A stretch of DNA of 64,000 nucleotides, from contig NZ_JNIY01000003.1 in the NCBI RefSeq assembly GCF_000701465.1, positions 1,116,001 to 1,180,000 on the forward strand, read 5' to 3'. This DNA is from Paraoerskovia marina DSM 21750. Lineage in GTDB: Bacteria; Actinomycetota; Actinomycetes; Actinomycetales; Cellulomonadaceae. The position numbers and the translations under genes are program-made. Each line of letters starts with the position of its first letter. Position 1 is the stretch's first letter. Below the pieces are notes generated by a model that was not told the origin of the DNA, did no database searches, and saw only the letters and a program-made list of their open reading frames with translations. Positions 37,932 to 49,887 of the stretch are shown here, in pieces.

Positions 37932-38884
37932 ACCGGACGACCACACCACGCAACCCGGCCGCGGCCGACGGACTCGTCGTCGTCGACAAGCCGGCTGGGT
38001 GGACGAGCCACGACGTCGTCGGACGGATGCGGCGCCTCGCCGGCACCCGCAAGGTCGGGCATGCAGGAACGCTGGACCCGATGGCGACGGGCGTCCTGGT
38101 TCTCGGGGTCGGTCGTGCGACCCGCCTGCTGACGTACATCGTCGGTGCGGACAAGGACTACGACGCGACGATCCGTCTCGGTGTCTCGACGGTCACGGAC
38201 GACGCCGAGGGCGAGGTCGCGGCAGCGGTCGGCGCGCGGGACGTCGACCGCGTCGCCGTCGAGGCGGGGGTGCAGCGCCTCACGGGGCGGATCTCTCAGG
38301 TCCCCAGCGCAGTCAGCGCCATCAAGGTCGACGGGCGTCGCGCGTACTCGCGGGTGCGCGACGGTGAGCAGGTCGAGCTCGCGGCGCGCGACGTGACGGT
38401 CTCCCGGTTCGAGGTGCTCGACGTCCGTGCCGTCCTCGCCGACGTGCCTGCGGGCACGTGCCCCGCGATCGACGTGCAGGTCCGGGTCACCGTGTCCTCC
38501 GGCACCTATGTGCGGGCACTCGCGCGCGACCTGGGGGAGATGCTCGGCACCGGCGGTCACCTGACGTCCCTGCGGCGCACGCGGGTCGGTGGGTTCGGCC
38601 TCGACGTCGCGCGCTCGCTCGACGAGCTCGGTGCCGAGGTGGACGAGAACGGAGTCCTCTCGACGCGTCCGATGGCCGACGCTGCGCGCGCGGTGTTCCC
38701 GGTGCGCGAGCTCGACGACGCCGAGGTGCGGGCGTTGTCGTACGGGCAGTCGATCTCCCCGAGCCCTGAGCCGTGCACGACGGCGGGGCTCGCGCCGGAC
38801 GGCACGCTCGTGGCTCTCCTGGAGAACCGGCGACGACGTGGCGTCGACGGCTCGCGCCCCGTCCTGGTCTTCGCGCCGGCGTAG
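37928..38884 (+). CDS. truB: tRNA pseudouridine-55 synthase
   Basis: A 318-residue TruB that makes pseudouridine 55 in the T-loop of tRNAs. GLVVVDKPAGWTSHDVV starts the fold; the catalytic aspartate is Asp50 in HAGTLDPMATG. QVPSAVSAIKVDGRRAYSRVRDGE, SSGTYVRALARDLGE and HLTSLRRTRVGGF are further blocks, followed by a PUA-like C-terminus. The ATG overlaps the upstream TetR stop by four bases. Confidence 0.97.
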   Translation: MNRTTTPRNPAAADGLVVVDKPAGWTSHDVVGRMRRLAGTRKVGHAGTLDPMATGVLVLGVGRATRLLTYIVGADKDYDATIRLGVSTVTDDAEGEVAAAVGARDVDRVAVEAGVQRLTGRISQVPSAVSAIKVDGRRAYSRVRDGEQVELAARDVTVSRFEVLDVRAVLADVPAGTCPAIDVQVRVTVSSGTYVRALARDLGEMLGTGGHLTSLRRTRVGGFGLDVARSLDELGAEVDENGVLSTRPMADAARAVFPVRELDDAEVRALSYGQSISPSPEPCTTAGLAPDGTLVALLENRRRRGVDGSRPVLVFAPA

Positions 38885-38995
38885 ACGACCGGCCGCGGTC
38901 GGTCTGCAGGTGCGAAGGTCTGCCTGGTGCGCGAGTCGTGGCACGCTAGTCCTTGCCGCTGTCTCAGCGGCACCCCCCTCGAGAAGGAGATGTGC

Positions 38996-39991
38996 GTGCA
39001 CCTGTGGACCGACCTGAGTCAGGTTCCCGCGGGATTCGGCCCGTCGGTCGTGACGATCGGCAACTTCGACGGCGTACATCGCGGGCACGCCGAGGTTCTC
39101 GGCCGCATCGTGGACCTTGCGCGCCAGGACGCCGCACGGTCGGTCGCCGTGACCTTCCATCCGCACCCCGCCCAGGTGCACCGTCCCGGGCAGGCGCCGG
39201 AGCTTCTGACCGGTCTGGTCGACCGGGCCGAGCTGCTCGAGGCGACCGGTCTCGACGCCGTCCTCGTCCAGGAGTACACCCTGGACTTCGCCCGGCAGAC
39301 GCCGGAGGAGTTCGTGGCGCGGTACCTCGCCGGACCGCTGGGTGCGACGACGGTCGTGGTCGGGCGTGACGTCCGGTTCGGTCGGGACAACTCCGGCGAC
39401 CTCCGGACGATGGTCGAGCTCGGACGGCACTACGGGTTCGACGTCGTGACGGTGGACGACGTCGGTGCGGCCGACCACGCAGAAGAGGGCTCGACCCCGG
39501 GCCGCGACCGGTGGTCGTCGACCTATGTCCGCGAGCTTCTGCAGGCGGGTCGCGTACAGGACGCCGCGGACGTGCTCGGGCGTTCGCACCGCGTGCGTGG
39601 CACGGTGGTGCACGGTGACGCGCGGGGTCGCGAGCTCGGATTCCCGACGGCGAACCTCGGTGACGTCGTGGGGATGGTGCCGGCTGACGGTGTCTACGCC
39701 GGTTGGCTCTCCCGCCCCGATCTCGCCCACGCGGCGCCCGACCACGCGGACATCCGCCTGCCCGCGGCGATCTCGGTCGGGACGAACCCGACGTTCGACG
39801 GCGTCGAGCGTCGGGTGGAGGCCTATGTGCTCGACCGGGACGACCTCGACCTCTACGACGAGGAGGTCGTCGTCGAGCTCGTCGAGCATCTGCGCCCGAC
39901 CGTCCGCTTCGACGGGATCGAGCCGCTCGTCGAGCAGATGCACGAGGACGTCGCGCGGGCCCGGGCGATCCTGTCCGGCGGGCCGTCCTGA
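38996..39991 (+). CDS. ribF: Bifunctional riboflavin kinase/FAD synthetase
   Basis: A 331-residue enzyme that phosphorylates riboflavin to FMN and adenylates it to FAD. The N-terminal nucleotidyltransferase has VVTIGNFDGVHRGHAEVL, FHPHPAQVH, VGRDVRFG and SSTYVRELLQAG. The C-terminal flavokinase has RVRGTVVHGDARGRELGFPTANL and AAISVGTNPTF. GTG 38996 has AAGGAG six bases upstream and is preferred to ATG 38990, which directly abuts it. truB-ribF-rpsO is a conserved order. Confidence 0.96.
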   Translation: MHLWTDLSQVPAGFGPSVVTIGNFDGVHRGHAEVLGRIVDLARQDAARSVAVTFHPHPAQVHRPGQAPELLTGLVDRAELLEATGLDAVLVQEYTLDFARQTPEEFVARYLAGPLGATTVVVGRDVRFGRDNSGDLRTMVELGRHYGFDVVTVDDVGAADHAEEGSTPGRDRWSSTYVRELLQAGRVQDAADVLGRSHRVRGTVVHGDARGRELGFPTANLGDVVGMVPADGVYAGWLSRPDLAHAAPDHADIRLPAAISVGTNPTFDGVERRVEAYVLDRDDLDLYDEEVVVELVEHLRPTVRFDGIEPLVEQMHEDVARARAILSGGPS

Positions 39992-39999
39992 CCGGCTGA

Positions 40000-40005
40000 T
40001 ACACT
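40000..40005 (+). promoter_or_regulatory. Putative -10 for rpsO
   Basis: TACACT just after the ribF stop; the 110-base leader that would follow contains GGCCGT/ACGGCC, a short hairpin. S15 leaders are often autoregulatory in other bacteria. Confidence 0.4.
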
Positions 40006-40115
40006 GGCAGGGCCGTCTGAACGGCCGCGGAGATCGGGGACAGCTCGCCGATCGCATCGAAGAGCCCAGGGATCAAGCCCTGGTGCGCCGCGCAACGACC
40101 ATTTGAAGGAGAGCC

Positions 40116-40385
40116 GTGCCGCTCGATTCTGCCACCAAGCAGCGCATCATGTCCGAGTACGCCACCAGCGAGGGCGACACCGGTTCGCCCGAGGTCCAGA
40201 TCGCGATGCTCACGCAGCGCATCACGGACCTCACCGAGCACCTCAAGGAGCACAAGCACGACCACCACAGCCGTCGTGGTCTGCTGCTCCTCGTGGGCCA
40301 GCGTCGTCGTCTTCTCAAGTACCTGCAGAAGACCGACATCAGCCGCTACCGCAGCCTGATCGAGCGCCTCGGCCTGCGTCGCTGA
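40116..40385 (+). CDS. rpsO: 30S ribosomal protein S15
   Basis: An 89-residue S15, the standard length. The GTG start follows GAAGGAGAG and gives [28 protein letters not shown]. Hallmark stretches are [32 protein letters not shown] and [13 protein letters not shown]. It binds 16S rRNA early in assembly. The rpsO-pnp pairing is conserved; a hairpin terminator lies between them. Confidence 0.98.
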   Translation: MPLDSATKQRIMSEYATSEGDTGSPEVQIAMLTQRITDLTEHLKEHKHDHHSRRGLLLLVGQRRRLLKYLQKTDISRYRSLIERLGLRR

Positions 40386-40398
40386 CGTCCGCCTCCCG

Positions 40399-40422
40399 GC
40401 CCGACCCCTCCAGGGGTCGGGC
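40399..40422 (+). terminator. Hairpin terminator after rpsO
   Basis: GCCCGACCCCT (40399-40409) pairs perfectly with AGGGGTCGGGC (40412-40422); the innermost pairs must open to form a loop. It separates rpsO from the pnp leader. Confidence 0.75.
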
Positions 40423-40544
40423 TGGTTCGGTGTGACACGTCAGATCCACACCACACAACCACTCCGCGCCCACCGACCCGATCCGTCTGGTCCTCGGTAG
40501 TGGCCCCCGGAACCCCGCGAGGGGAAGCCGTGAGCCTCGATCGA

Positions 40545-40558
40545 AGACCGTCGACGGT
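40545..40558 (+). promoter_or_regulatory. Palindrome in the pnp leader
   Basis: Around 40545-40558 the sequence GACCGTCGACGGTC is a perfect palindrome (GACCG, TCGA, CGGTC) about 35 bases before the pnp start. E. coli pnp is autoregulated through an RNase III-cut leader hairpin; an equivalent here is only a possibility. Confidence 0.35.
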
Positions 40559-40591
40559 CGCCGGGCGCACAGAACAGTGAGGAGGGCACCC

Positions 40592-42814
<2,223 letters not shown>

Positions 42815-42815
42815 G

Positions 42816-44138
42816 GTGCCCTGGGACCTCCCGCTCGTCACTGCCGGTGAGCCCGGCAGCGATCTGACCGCCGGGCAGGACGGCGCGACCATTCGTCGCA
42901 CCGTCCTGCCCGGCGGCGTTCGTGTGCTGAGCGAGACGATGCCCGGCCTTCGTTCGGTCACCATGGGTGCCTGGGTCGGGGTCGGGTCGCGCGACGAGAC
43001 GAGCGGGCACCTGGGTTCGACCCACTTCCTCGAGCACCTGCTGTTCAAGGGAACACCGACGCGGTCGGCGATGGACATCGCCGAGTCGTTCGACGCCGTC
43101 GGCGGTGAGGCGAACGCCGCCACCGGCAAGGAGCACACCTGCTACTACGCGCGCGTGCTCGACGCCGACCTGCCGATGGCGGTCGACGTCGTGGCGGACA
43201 TGGTGACCTCGGCCACGATCGACCCGGCCGAGCTCGAGGTCGAGCGCGGGGTCATCCTCGAAGAGCTCGCGATGGACAACGACGACCCGACGGACGTCGC
43301 CCACGAGGAGTTCGCGCGCGCCGTCCTGGGGGACCACGAGCTGGGCCGGCCCATCGGCGGCACCCCGCAGAGCATCCAGGACGTGCCGAGAGACGCGGTG
43401 TACGAGCACTACCGTGCGCACTACGCGCCCGAGACGCTCGTCGTCGCCGCGGCGGGCGGGGTCGACCACGACGCGCTCTGCGCACAGGTCACCGCAGCCC
43501 TGGGCCGTGGCGGGTGGGATCTCGACCCCGACCGCGCACCCCGTGCCCGACGCAGCGACTCCGCGCCCCTCGTCCCGGGGGGACCGGTCTCCCTCGACCT
43601 GCACCGCGGAGTCGAGCAGGCGAACGTGATCGTGGGGACCACCGGTCTGTCCGCGACGGACGACCGCAGGTTCGCCCTGTCGATCCTCAACGCGGTCCTC
43701 GGCGGGGGGATGAGCTCGCGGCTCTTCCAGGAGATCCGTGAGAAGCGCGGCCTGGCGTACTCGACGTACTCGTTCGCGTCCGGGTTCGCCGAGACCGGCA
43801 CGTTCGGCCTGTACGCCGGTTGCGCACCGGGGCGTGTGGACGAGCTGACCGAGCTGCTCGGTGCCGAGCTCGACCGGTTGGCCGCGGACGGCATCACCCA
43901 GGCCGAGCTCGACCGCAGCGTCGGGCAGCACGTGGGTGGTCTGGCACTCGGGCTGGAGGACTCGGGTTCGCGGATGAACCGTCTCGGGAGGTTCGAGCTG
44001 GTGCACGGCCGTGTCGCGGACGTCGACGAGGCGATCGCGAACATCCGCTCCGTGACGGTCGACGACGTCGCGGACCTGGCGGCGGACCTGGCGTCGCGGC
44101 CCCGGAGCACCGTGCGCGTCGCGCCGTTCGAGGGTCGA

Positions 44139-44141
<3 letters not shown>
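42816..44141 (+). CDS. M16-family zinc peptidase
   Basis: A 441-residue inverzincin-type peptidase. The zinc motif HFLEH is at residues 70-74 (His70, Glu73, His74), and the distal glutamate lies in VERGVILEELAMDNDD. The second M16 domain carries GGGMSSRLFQEIREKRGLAYSTYSF. The family is closely tied to pnp in actinobacteria and Firmicutes. The substrate is unknown, probably peptides. The GTG start lies one base beyond the pnp stop, so the two are co-expressed. Confidence 0.93.
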
Positions 44142-44918
<777 letters not shown>

Positions 44919-44931
44919 CGGGACGCCGCTG

Positions 44932-45405
44932 ATGAAGAAGGGCATGCTCGGTGCGATCCTCGTCACGGCCCTGCTCGTCCTGTACACGTGGGCGGTCGGG
45001 GGGCGCGCGGTGGCGCTGGTGCGGACCGGCGACCCTGTGGCGGTCGCGATCGGTGCGTCGGTCGTTCTCATCCCGCTCGTGGCGATCTGGGTGCTCGTCC
45101 AGGAGTACCGCCTTGCCGTGACCGTGCAGCGGATGTCCAACGAGCTCGACGCTCGGGGCGAGCTCGACGTGGACGACCTGCCCCGGTCTCCGGGCGGGCG
45201 TGTGGACCGCGCCGCCGCCGACGCGCAGTTCGGCCCGCGCCGTGAGGCCGTGGAGCAGGATCCGGAGGACTGGGCCAACTGGTTCCGTCTCGGGTTCGCC
45301 TACGACGCCGCGGGTGACCGCCGGCGGGCCCGGTCGTCCTTGCGGACCGCTGCAGGGATCTACCGGTCACGGCGATCAGGCACCGCCGGTACCTCCGCCC
45401 CGTAG
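44932..45405 (+). CDS. Small membrane protein with TPR-like segment
   Basis: A 157-residue protein of unknown function. Two membrane helices (about 5-27 and 38-58) are followed by a cytoplasmic or exposed part. Residues 96-140 (DPEDWANWFRLGFAYDAAGDRRRARSSLRTA) look like a single tetratricopeptide-type helix pair. It lies 13 bases after dapB, likely in the same transcript. Similar proteins adjoin dapB in related actinobacteria, which hints at conservation but not at a role. Confidence 0.75.
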   Translation: MKKGMLGAILVTALLVLYTWAVGGRAVALVRTGDPVAVAIGASVVLIPLVAIWVLVQEYRLAVTVQRMSNELDARGELDVDDLPRSPGGRVDRAAADAQFGPRREAVEQDPEDWANWFRLGFAYDAAGDRRRARSSLRTAAGIYRSRRSGTAGTSAP

Positions 45406-45430
45406 CCTCCCTCGGTCCGCGTGGTCCGTC

Positions 45431-45940
45431 TCAGATCGAGGCGGACCAGCGACGCTCGACCACCTCGCGAGGCCCGGTCGTCAGGGTGCGTTCCATGCCG
45501 TCGGGGCCGAGACCCGCGCCCGACAGGAACTGCTCGCGCGCGTCGTCCCCGTCGAGGACCCAGGCGGTGACCGTGTCGGCCCCGTCCTGACGAAGCCGGT
45601 CGACCGCGGCGGTCAGGAGTCGCGACCCGTGGCCCGCGCGCTGGTGCTCGGGCAGCACCTCGAGCGACATCACGGCCCCGGGGGTGACGGCGGCGAACCC
45701 CACGACGTCGGCCCTGACGCACGCGACGAGGACCGCGAACCCCGGCCCGGGTGGTGCCGTGATGGCTGCCGCCCACTGCTCCTGCATCCGGGCCACGTCG
45801 AGCCGGTCCAGGACCTCCGCGCCCAGCGCGTCGTCGTGGGCACCGCGCCACGCCGCGATCTGTGCGCGGGTCACGGCGACGTCGTCGCCGGCGACGGCGG
45901 GGCGGACGGACACGTCTGCGGACTCGGAGAACAACGCCAT
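45431..45940 (-). CDS. GNAT family N-acetyltransferase
   Basis: A 169-residue acetyltransferase on the minus strand. The acetyl-CoA binding segment is MSLEVLPEHQRAGHGSRLL (the Q/R-x-x-G-x-G/A loop), preceded by the FAAVTPGA strand and followed by VTAWVLDGDDAREQFLSGAGL. The substrate is unknown. TAGGGT at 45953-45948 on the minus strand ends seven bases before the ATG, suggesting a leaderless mRNA. It lies ten bases downstream of azlD, same strand. Confidence 0.88.
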   Translation of the reverse strand: MALFSESADVSVRPAVAGDDVAVTRAQIAAWRGAHDDALGAEVLDRLDVARMQEQWAAAITAPPGPGFAVLVACVRADVVGFAAVTPGAVMSLEVLPEHQRAGHGSRLLTAAVDRLRQDGADTVTAWVLDGDDAREQFLSGAGLGPDGMERTLTTGPREVVERRWSASI

Positions 45941-45950
45941 GGCGGCGACC

Positions 45951-46268
45951 CTACCCGCCCAGAGCCCGGAGCCCCGCGGCGACTCCGGCTGCGAGGACGA
46001 CGACCACGATGAACGGTGCCCGCAGCGCGAGCGCCACCGCGGCCGCCCCCAGGGCGGGCAGTCGCGCGTCGACGACGACCTCCTGACCGTTCGCGACCGT
46101 CTGGACCACGACGAGCGCGGCGAGGAGCGCGGCGGTCGTGAGGTTCGCGGTCCGGGCGACGCGGGGGTCGCCGAGCCAGTGCTCGGGGAGGTAGTGCCCC
46201 GCGAGCTTGAACCCGAGGCAGACGACCGACGCCACGAGGACGGTGATCCAGAGCTCGAGGTCGGTCAT
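45951..46268 (-). CDS. azlD: Branched-chain amino acid exporter small subunit (AzlD family)
   Basis: A 105-residue hydrophobic protein with about four membrane helices; MTDLELWITVLVASVVCLGFKLAGHYLPEHW, TANLTTAALLAALVVVQTV and LRAPFIVVVVLAAGVAAGLRAL fit AzlD. With AzlC it forms a branched-chain amino acid exporter (BrnFE in Corynebacterium exports isoleucine and methionine). Its ATG overlaps the azlC stop by four bases, typical for the pair. Confidence 0.88.
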   Translation of the reverse strand: MTDLELWITVLVASVVCLGFKLAGHYLPEHWLGDPRVARTANLTTAALLAALVVVQTVANGQEVVVDARLPALGAAAVALALRAPFIVVVVLAAGVAAGLRALGG

Positions 46269-47020
46269 GACTCCTCCTTCGGTGAGGCCGGCGACGCCAG
46301 GTGCGGCTCGCGCGGGCGAGGGAGGACCTGCCCGAGCACGATCGCCACGGCGGCGGCCGCGAGGACGGGGACGCCGGCCGGTGTGACCGGGACGAGCAGC
46401 ACGGCCACGACTGCGGCGATCGCGACCGTCAGCGCGACGGCGCGGGAGGCGAGGCGCGGCCAGAGAAGCCCGAGGAAGGCGGCACCGGCAGCGGCGTCCA
46501 GGCCCCACCGCTGCGGGTCGCCGAGCGCGTCGCCGGCGACCGCGCCGACGAGGACCAGGAGGTTCCACAGCACGAAGACGCCCGCGCCCGTCCACCAGAA
46601 GCCGAGACGTACCAACGCACGGGTCGGCTGCGCGGTGGCGACCGCCGTGGACTCGTCGATCGTCAGGTGGGCGGCTAGCGCGCGACGCCACCCGTGCAGT
46701 GCCAGGAGCGGGCCCAGCTGGACGCCGTAGAGCGCGTTGCGGACGCCGAGGAACGAGGCGGAGAGCACGGCGGCCAGAGGCGCGCCGCCGGAGCCCACCA
46801 CTCCGACCAGGGCGAACTGCGACCCGCCGGAGAACATCAGCAGACTGAGCACCATCGACTGGGCGAGGCTCAGGCCGGCCACGGTGGCGAGCGCCCCGAA
46901 GGAGACGCCGTACAGGCCGGTCGCCACGGACACCGAGAGCGCCTGACGGACGACGGCTCGGCGTTCTTCGGCGCTCGGGCGCCGGTCGCCCGCGGACGTG
47001 TCGGGTTGCTCGTCGTGCAC
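46265..47020 (-). CDS. azlC: Branched-chain amino acid exporter large subunit (AzlC family)
   Basis: A 251-residue membrane protein. After a polar N-terminus come SVSVATGLYGVSFGALATVAGLSLAQSMVLS (first conserved helices), LLMFSGGSQFALVGVVGSGG and SFLGVRNALYGVQLGPLL, the AzlC hallmarks, and several more helices. The GTG at 47020 was chosen because a TACCGT -10 ends six bases upstream on the minus strand. It is divergent from dapA, whose own leaderless promoter is back to back with it. Confidence 0.9.
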   Translation of the reverse strand: MHDEQPDTSAGDRRPSAEERRAVVRQALSVSVATGLYGVSFGALATVAGLSLAQSMVLSLLMFSGGSQFALVGVVGSGGAPLAAVLSASFLGVRNALYGVQLGPLLALHGWRRALAAHLTIDESTAVATAQPTRALVRLGFWWTGAGVFVLWNLLVLVGAVAGDALGDPQRWGLDAAAGAAFLGLLWPRLASRAVALTVAIAAVVAVLLVPVTPAGVPVLAAAAVAIVLGQVLPRPREPHLASPASPKEES

Positions 47021-47073
47021 CGTATGACGGTACAGGCCACGGCGAGGCCCGTGGGCACGGTACGTTTGACCCA
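47020..47073. promoter_or_regulatory. Divergent leaderless promoters for azlC and dapA
   Basis: Minus strand: TACCGT (47032-47027), six bases, GTG at 47020. Plus strand: TACGTT (47061-47066), six bases, ATG at 47073. The whole intergenic region is 52 bases, so the two promoters share their upstream DNA. Confidence 0.55.
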
Positions 47074-48008
47074 TGGTTTCCCCTGTACTTGCCGGACAGA
47101 GCCCGGTGCGGCCGTTCGGAGCCGTCCTGACGGCGATGATCACCCCGATGACGGACGACGGCGCGATCGACCTGGTCGCCGCGGCACGCCTCGCCGAGCA
47201 CCTGGTCGACCAGGGCAACGACGGACTCGTCGTCAACGGGACGACCGGTGAGTCGGCCGTCACGCACGCGCCCGAGAAGGCCGAGCTGGTGGCCGCGGTC
47301 GTCGACGCCGTCGGAGACCGCGCCCACGTCGTCGCCGGTGCAGGCTCCAACGACACGGTGCACGCCGTGCGGATGGCCGAGCAGGCCGCGGACGCCGGGG
47401 CCCACGGTCTGCTCGTGGTCACCCCCTACTACTCGCGCCCCTCGCAGGAGGGCCTCTACCAGCACATGACCGCGGTCGCGGACGCGACCGAGCTGCCCGT
47501 CATGCTCTACGACGTACCCGGCCGTACCGGGCTGCGCATCGCGGCGGAGACGTTCGACCGTCTCGCCGACCACGACAGGATCGTCGCGACGAAGGACGCG
47601 ACGGGCGACGTCGCCGCGGTCGCGGCCCACACGCAGCGGACCGGCCTGGCCTGGTACTGCGGTGACGACAGTCTCTACCTCGCGATGCTCGCCCAGGGCG
47701 CGGTCGGCCACGTCGGCGTCGCGACGCACGTCGTCTCGCGCCAGTTCGCCGACCTCACCGTCGCGTGGGACGCCGGCGACCACGGTCGTGCCCTCGACCT
47801 GCTCCGGTCGGCGCTTCCCGTCGTCGACGCGCTCAACGGCGCCGGGGCCCAAGCCGTGATGGCCAAGGCCGCGATGCAGGCCCTCGGCGTCGTCACCAAC
47901 CGCGCGATGCGGCTCCCCAACGTCCCCGCGAGCGACGCCGAGAGCGAGGCCGTGCGCGACGTGCTGCGGGCCGCCGGCGCGCTCGACCTTGCGCGCTCGG
48001 CGCGCTGA
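47073..48008 (+). CDS. dapA: 4-hydroxy-tetrahydrodipicolinate synthase
   Basis: A 311-residue class I aldolase condensing pyruvate and aspartate semialdehyde, the first committed step to diaminopimelate and lysine. FGAVLTAMITPMTDDGAID opens the barrel; VNGTTGESAVT is the substrate loop; the catalytic tyrosine is in PVMLYDVPGRTG and the Schiff-base lysine in IVATKDATGDVA. The ATG at 47073 has a -10 six bases upstream and no ribosome binding site. RNase J follows 21 bases later, a conserved actinobacterial neighbour. Confidence 0.97.
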   Translation: MVSPVLAGQSPVRPFGAVLTAMITPMTDDGAIDLVAAARLAEHLVDQGNDGLVVNGTTGESAVTHAPEKAELVAAVVDAVGDRAHVVAGAGSNDTVHAVRMAEQAADAGAHGLLVVTPYYSRPSQEGLYQHMTAVADATELPVMLYDVPGRTGLRIAAETFDRLADHDRIVATKDATGDVAAVAAHTQRTGLAWYCGDDSLYLAMLAQGAVGHVGVATHVVSRQFADLTVAWDAGDHGRALDLLRSALPVVDALNGAGAQAVMAKAAMQALGVVTNRAMRLPNVPASDAESEAVRDVLRAAGALDLARSAR

Positions 48009-48029
48009 AGAACAGGCCAGGAGGCCACC

Positions 48030-49715
48030 ATGAGTCACCCCCACCCCGAACTCTCACCACCCCCCGAGCTGCCGGAGGGCGGCCTGCGGATCGTCGCCCT
48101 CGGCGGTCTCGGCGAGGTCGGCCGCAACATGGCCGTCCTCGAGTACGACGGCCGACTTCTCATCGTCGACTGCGGCGTGCTGTTCCCCGAGGACACCCAG
48201 CCCGGGGTCGACCTGATCCTCCCGGACTTCGAGTACATCGCGGACCGGATGGACGACGTCGAGGCGATCGTCCTCACGCACGGCCACGAGGACCACATCG
48301 GTGGCGTGCCCTACCTGCTGCGGCTGCGCCGTGACATCCCGATCCTCGGCTCGCAGCTCACGCTCGCGTTCGTGACGGCGAAGCTCAAGGAGCACCGGAT
48401 CACACCGGTGACGCAGGTGGTCAAGGAGGGCGAGACCCGCAAGGTCGGTGTCTTCGACCTCGAGTTCGTCGCCGTGAACCACTCCATCCCGGACGCGCTC
48501 GCGGTCGCGATCACCACGGGGGCGGGCACCGTCCTGCACACGGGTGACTTCAAGATGGACCAGCTCCCGCTCGACGGGCGGATCACGGACCTGCGCGGGT
48601 TCGCACGCCTCGGGGAGAAGGGGATCGACCTGTTCATGGTCGACTCCACCAACGCCGAGGTCCCGGGCTTCGTCACGCCGGAGGCCGAGATCGGCCCCGT
48701 GCTCGACGACGTCTTCCACCAGTCGGACCAGCGCATCATCGTCGCGTCGTTCTCCTCGCACGTGCACCGCGTCCAGCAGGTGCTCAACACGGCGCACGCG
48801 CACGGACGGCGAGTGGCCCTCGTCGGTCGGTCGATGATCCGCAACATGGGCATCGCCGCCGAGCTCGGCTACCTCGACGTGCCCGACGGCGTCCTGATCG
48901 ACCTCAAGAAGATCGACTCGCTGCGCGACGACCAGGTCGTGCTGATGTGCACCGGCTCGCAGGGCGAGCCGATGGCCGCGCTCAGCCGGATGGCCAACGG
49001 CGACCACAAGATCCAGGTCAACTACGGTGACACGGTCATCCTCGCGTCGTCGCTGATCCCCGGGAACGAGAACGCCGTCTTCCGGATCATCAACGGACTG
49101 ATGCGACTGGGGGCACGCGTGGTCCACGGCGGCAACGCCAAGGTGCACGTGTCCGGGCACGCAAGTGCCGGCGAGCTCATCTACTGCTACAACATCCTGC
49201 GGCCGCGCAACGTCATGCCCGTCCACGGCGAGGTGCGCCACCTGATCGCCAACGGGGCGCTCGCTGTCAAGACCGGTGTGCCCCCGGAGCGCGTGGTCCT
49301 CGCGGAGGACGGCGTGGTCGTCGACCTGGTCGACGGGAAGGCCTCGGTCGTCGGGGCCGTTCCGTGCGGATACGTCTACGTGGACGGCACGAGCGTCGGC
49401 GAGGTGAGCGACTCGGAGCTCAAGGACCGTCGGATCCTCAGCGAGGAGGGCTTCGTCTCGATCTTCGCCGTCGTCGACACGGCGACCGGGAAGGTCATCG
49501 CCGGCCCGCAGATCCTGGCGCGCGGGTTCGCCGAGGACGAGTCGGTCTTCGACGAGATCCAGCCCAAGGTGGTCGAGGCGCTGGAGGAGGCGATCGCCAA
49601 GGGCGCGACCGACGCCCACCAGCTGCAGCAGATCATGCGACGCGTCGTCGGCCGCTGGGTCTCGAACAGGCTGCGCCGTCGGCCGATGATCGTGCCGGTC
49701 GTCGTCGAGGCGTAG
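48030..49715 (+). CDS. rnj: Ribonuclease J
   Basis: A 561-residue metallo-beta-lactamase-fold endo/5' exoribonuclease that matures rRNA and degrades mRNA. The active-site motif THGHEDHIGG places His84, His86, Asp88 and His89; VAVNHSIPDA, LHTGDFKMD and the beta-CASP region (SFSSHVHRVQQVL, CTGSQGEPMAALSRMANGDH, VHVSGHASAGEL) follow. MPVHGEVRHL and a C-terminal domain complete it. CAGGAGGCCACC precedes the ATG. A 16-bp hairpin follows. Confidence 0.96.
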   Translation: MSHPHPELSPPPELPEGGLRIVALGGLGEVGRNMAVLEYDGRLLIVDCGVLFPEDTQPGVDLILPDFEYIADRMDDVEAIVLTHGHEDHIGGVPYLLRLRRDIPILGSQLTLAFVTAKLKEHRITPVTQVVKEGETRKVGVFDLEFVAVNHSIPDALAVAITTGAGTVLHTGDFKMDQLPLDGRITDLRGFARLGEKGIDLFMVDSTNAEVPGFVTPEAEIGPVLDDVFHQSDQRIIVASFSSHVHRVQQVLNTAHAHGRRVALVGRSMIRNMGIAAELGYLDVPDGVLIDLKKIDSLRDDQVVLMCTGSQGEPMAALSRMANGDHKIQVNYGDTVILASSLIPGNENAVFRIINGLMRLGARVVHGGNAKVHVSGHASAGELIYCYNILRPRNVMPVHGEVRHLIANGALAVKTGVPPERVVLAEDGVVVDLVDGKASVVGAVPCGYVYVDGTSVGEVSDSELKDRRILSEEGFVSIFAVVDTATGKVIAGPQILARGFAEDESVFDEIQPKVVEALEEAIAKGATDAHQLQQIMRRVVGRWVSNRLRRRPMIVPVVVEA

Positions 49716-49741
49716 TCCCGACCCAACACCCTGCACCACCG

Positions 49742-49776
49742 CGGGTCCGCTCCCTCGTCGCGAGGGGGCGGACCCG
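49742..49776 (+). terminator. Hairpin terminator after rnj
   Basis: CGGGTCCGCTCCCTCG (49742-49757) pairs over 16 positions, with one G-T wobble, with 49761-49776 around TCG. It also faces the end of the convergent MBL gene. Confidence 0.8.
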
Positions 49777-49887
49777 TGCGTCGTCCCGAGCCGTTCCCGG
49801 CGTGGTTCCCGAACAGTCGGGCCGGGTGACCTGCTGATCCGTGGGTCGGAGGTTCACGACGGTGGCGGCCCCCGTCGGAGGTCTCGG

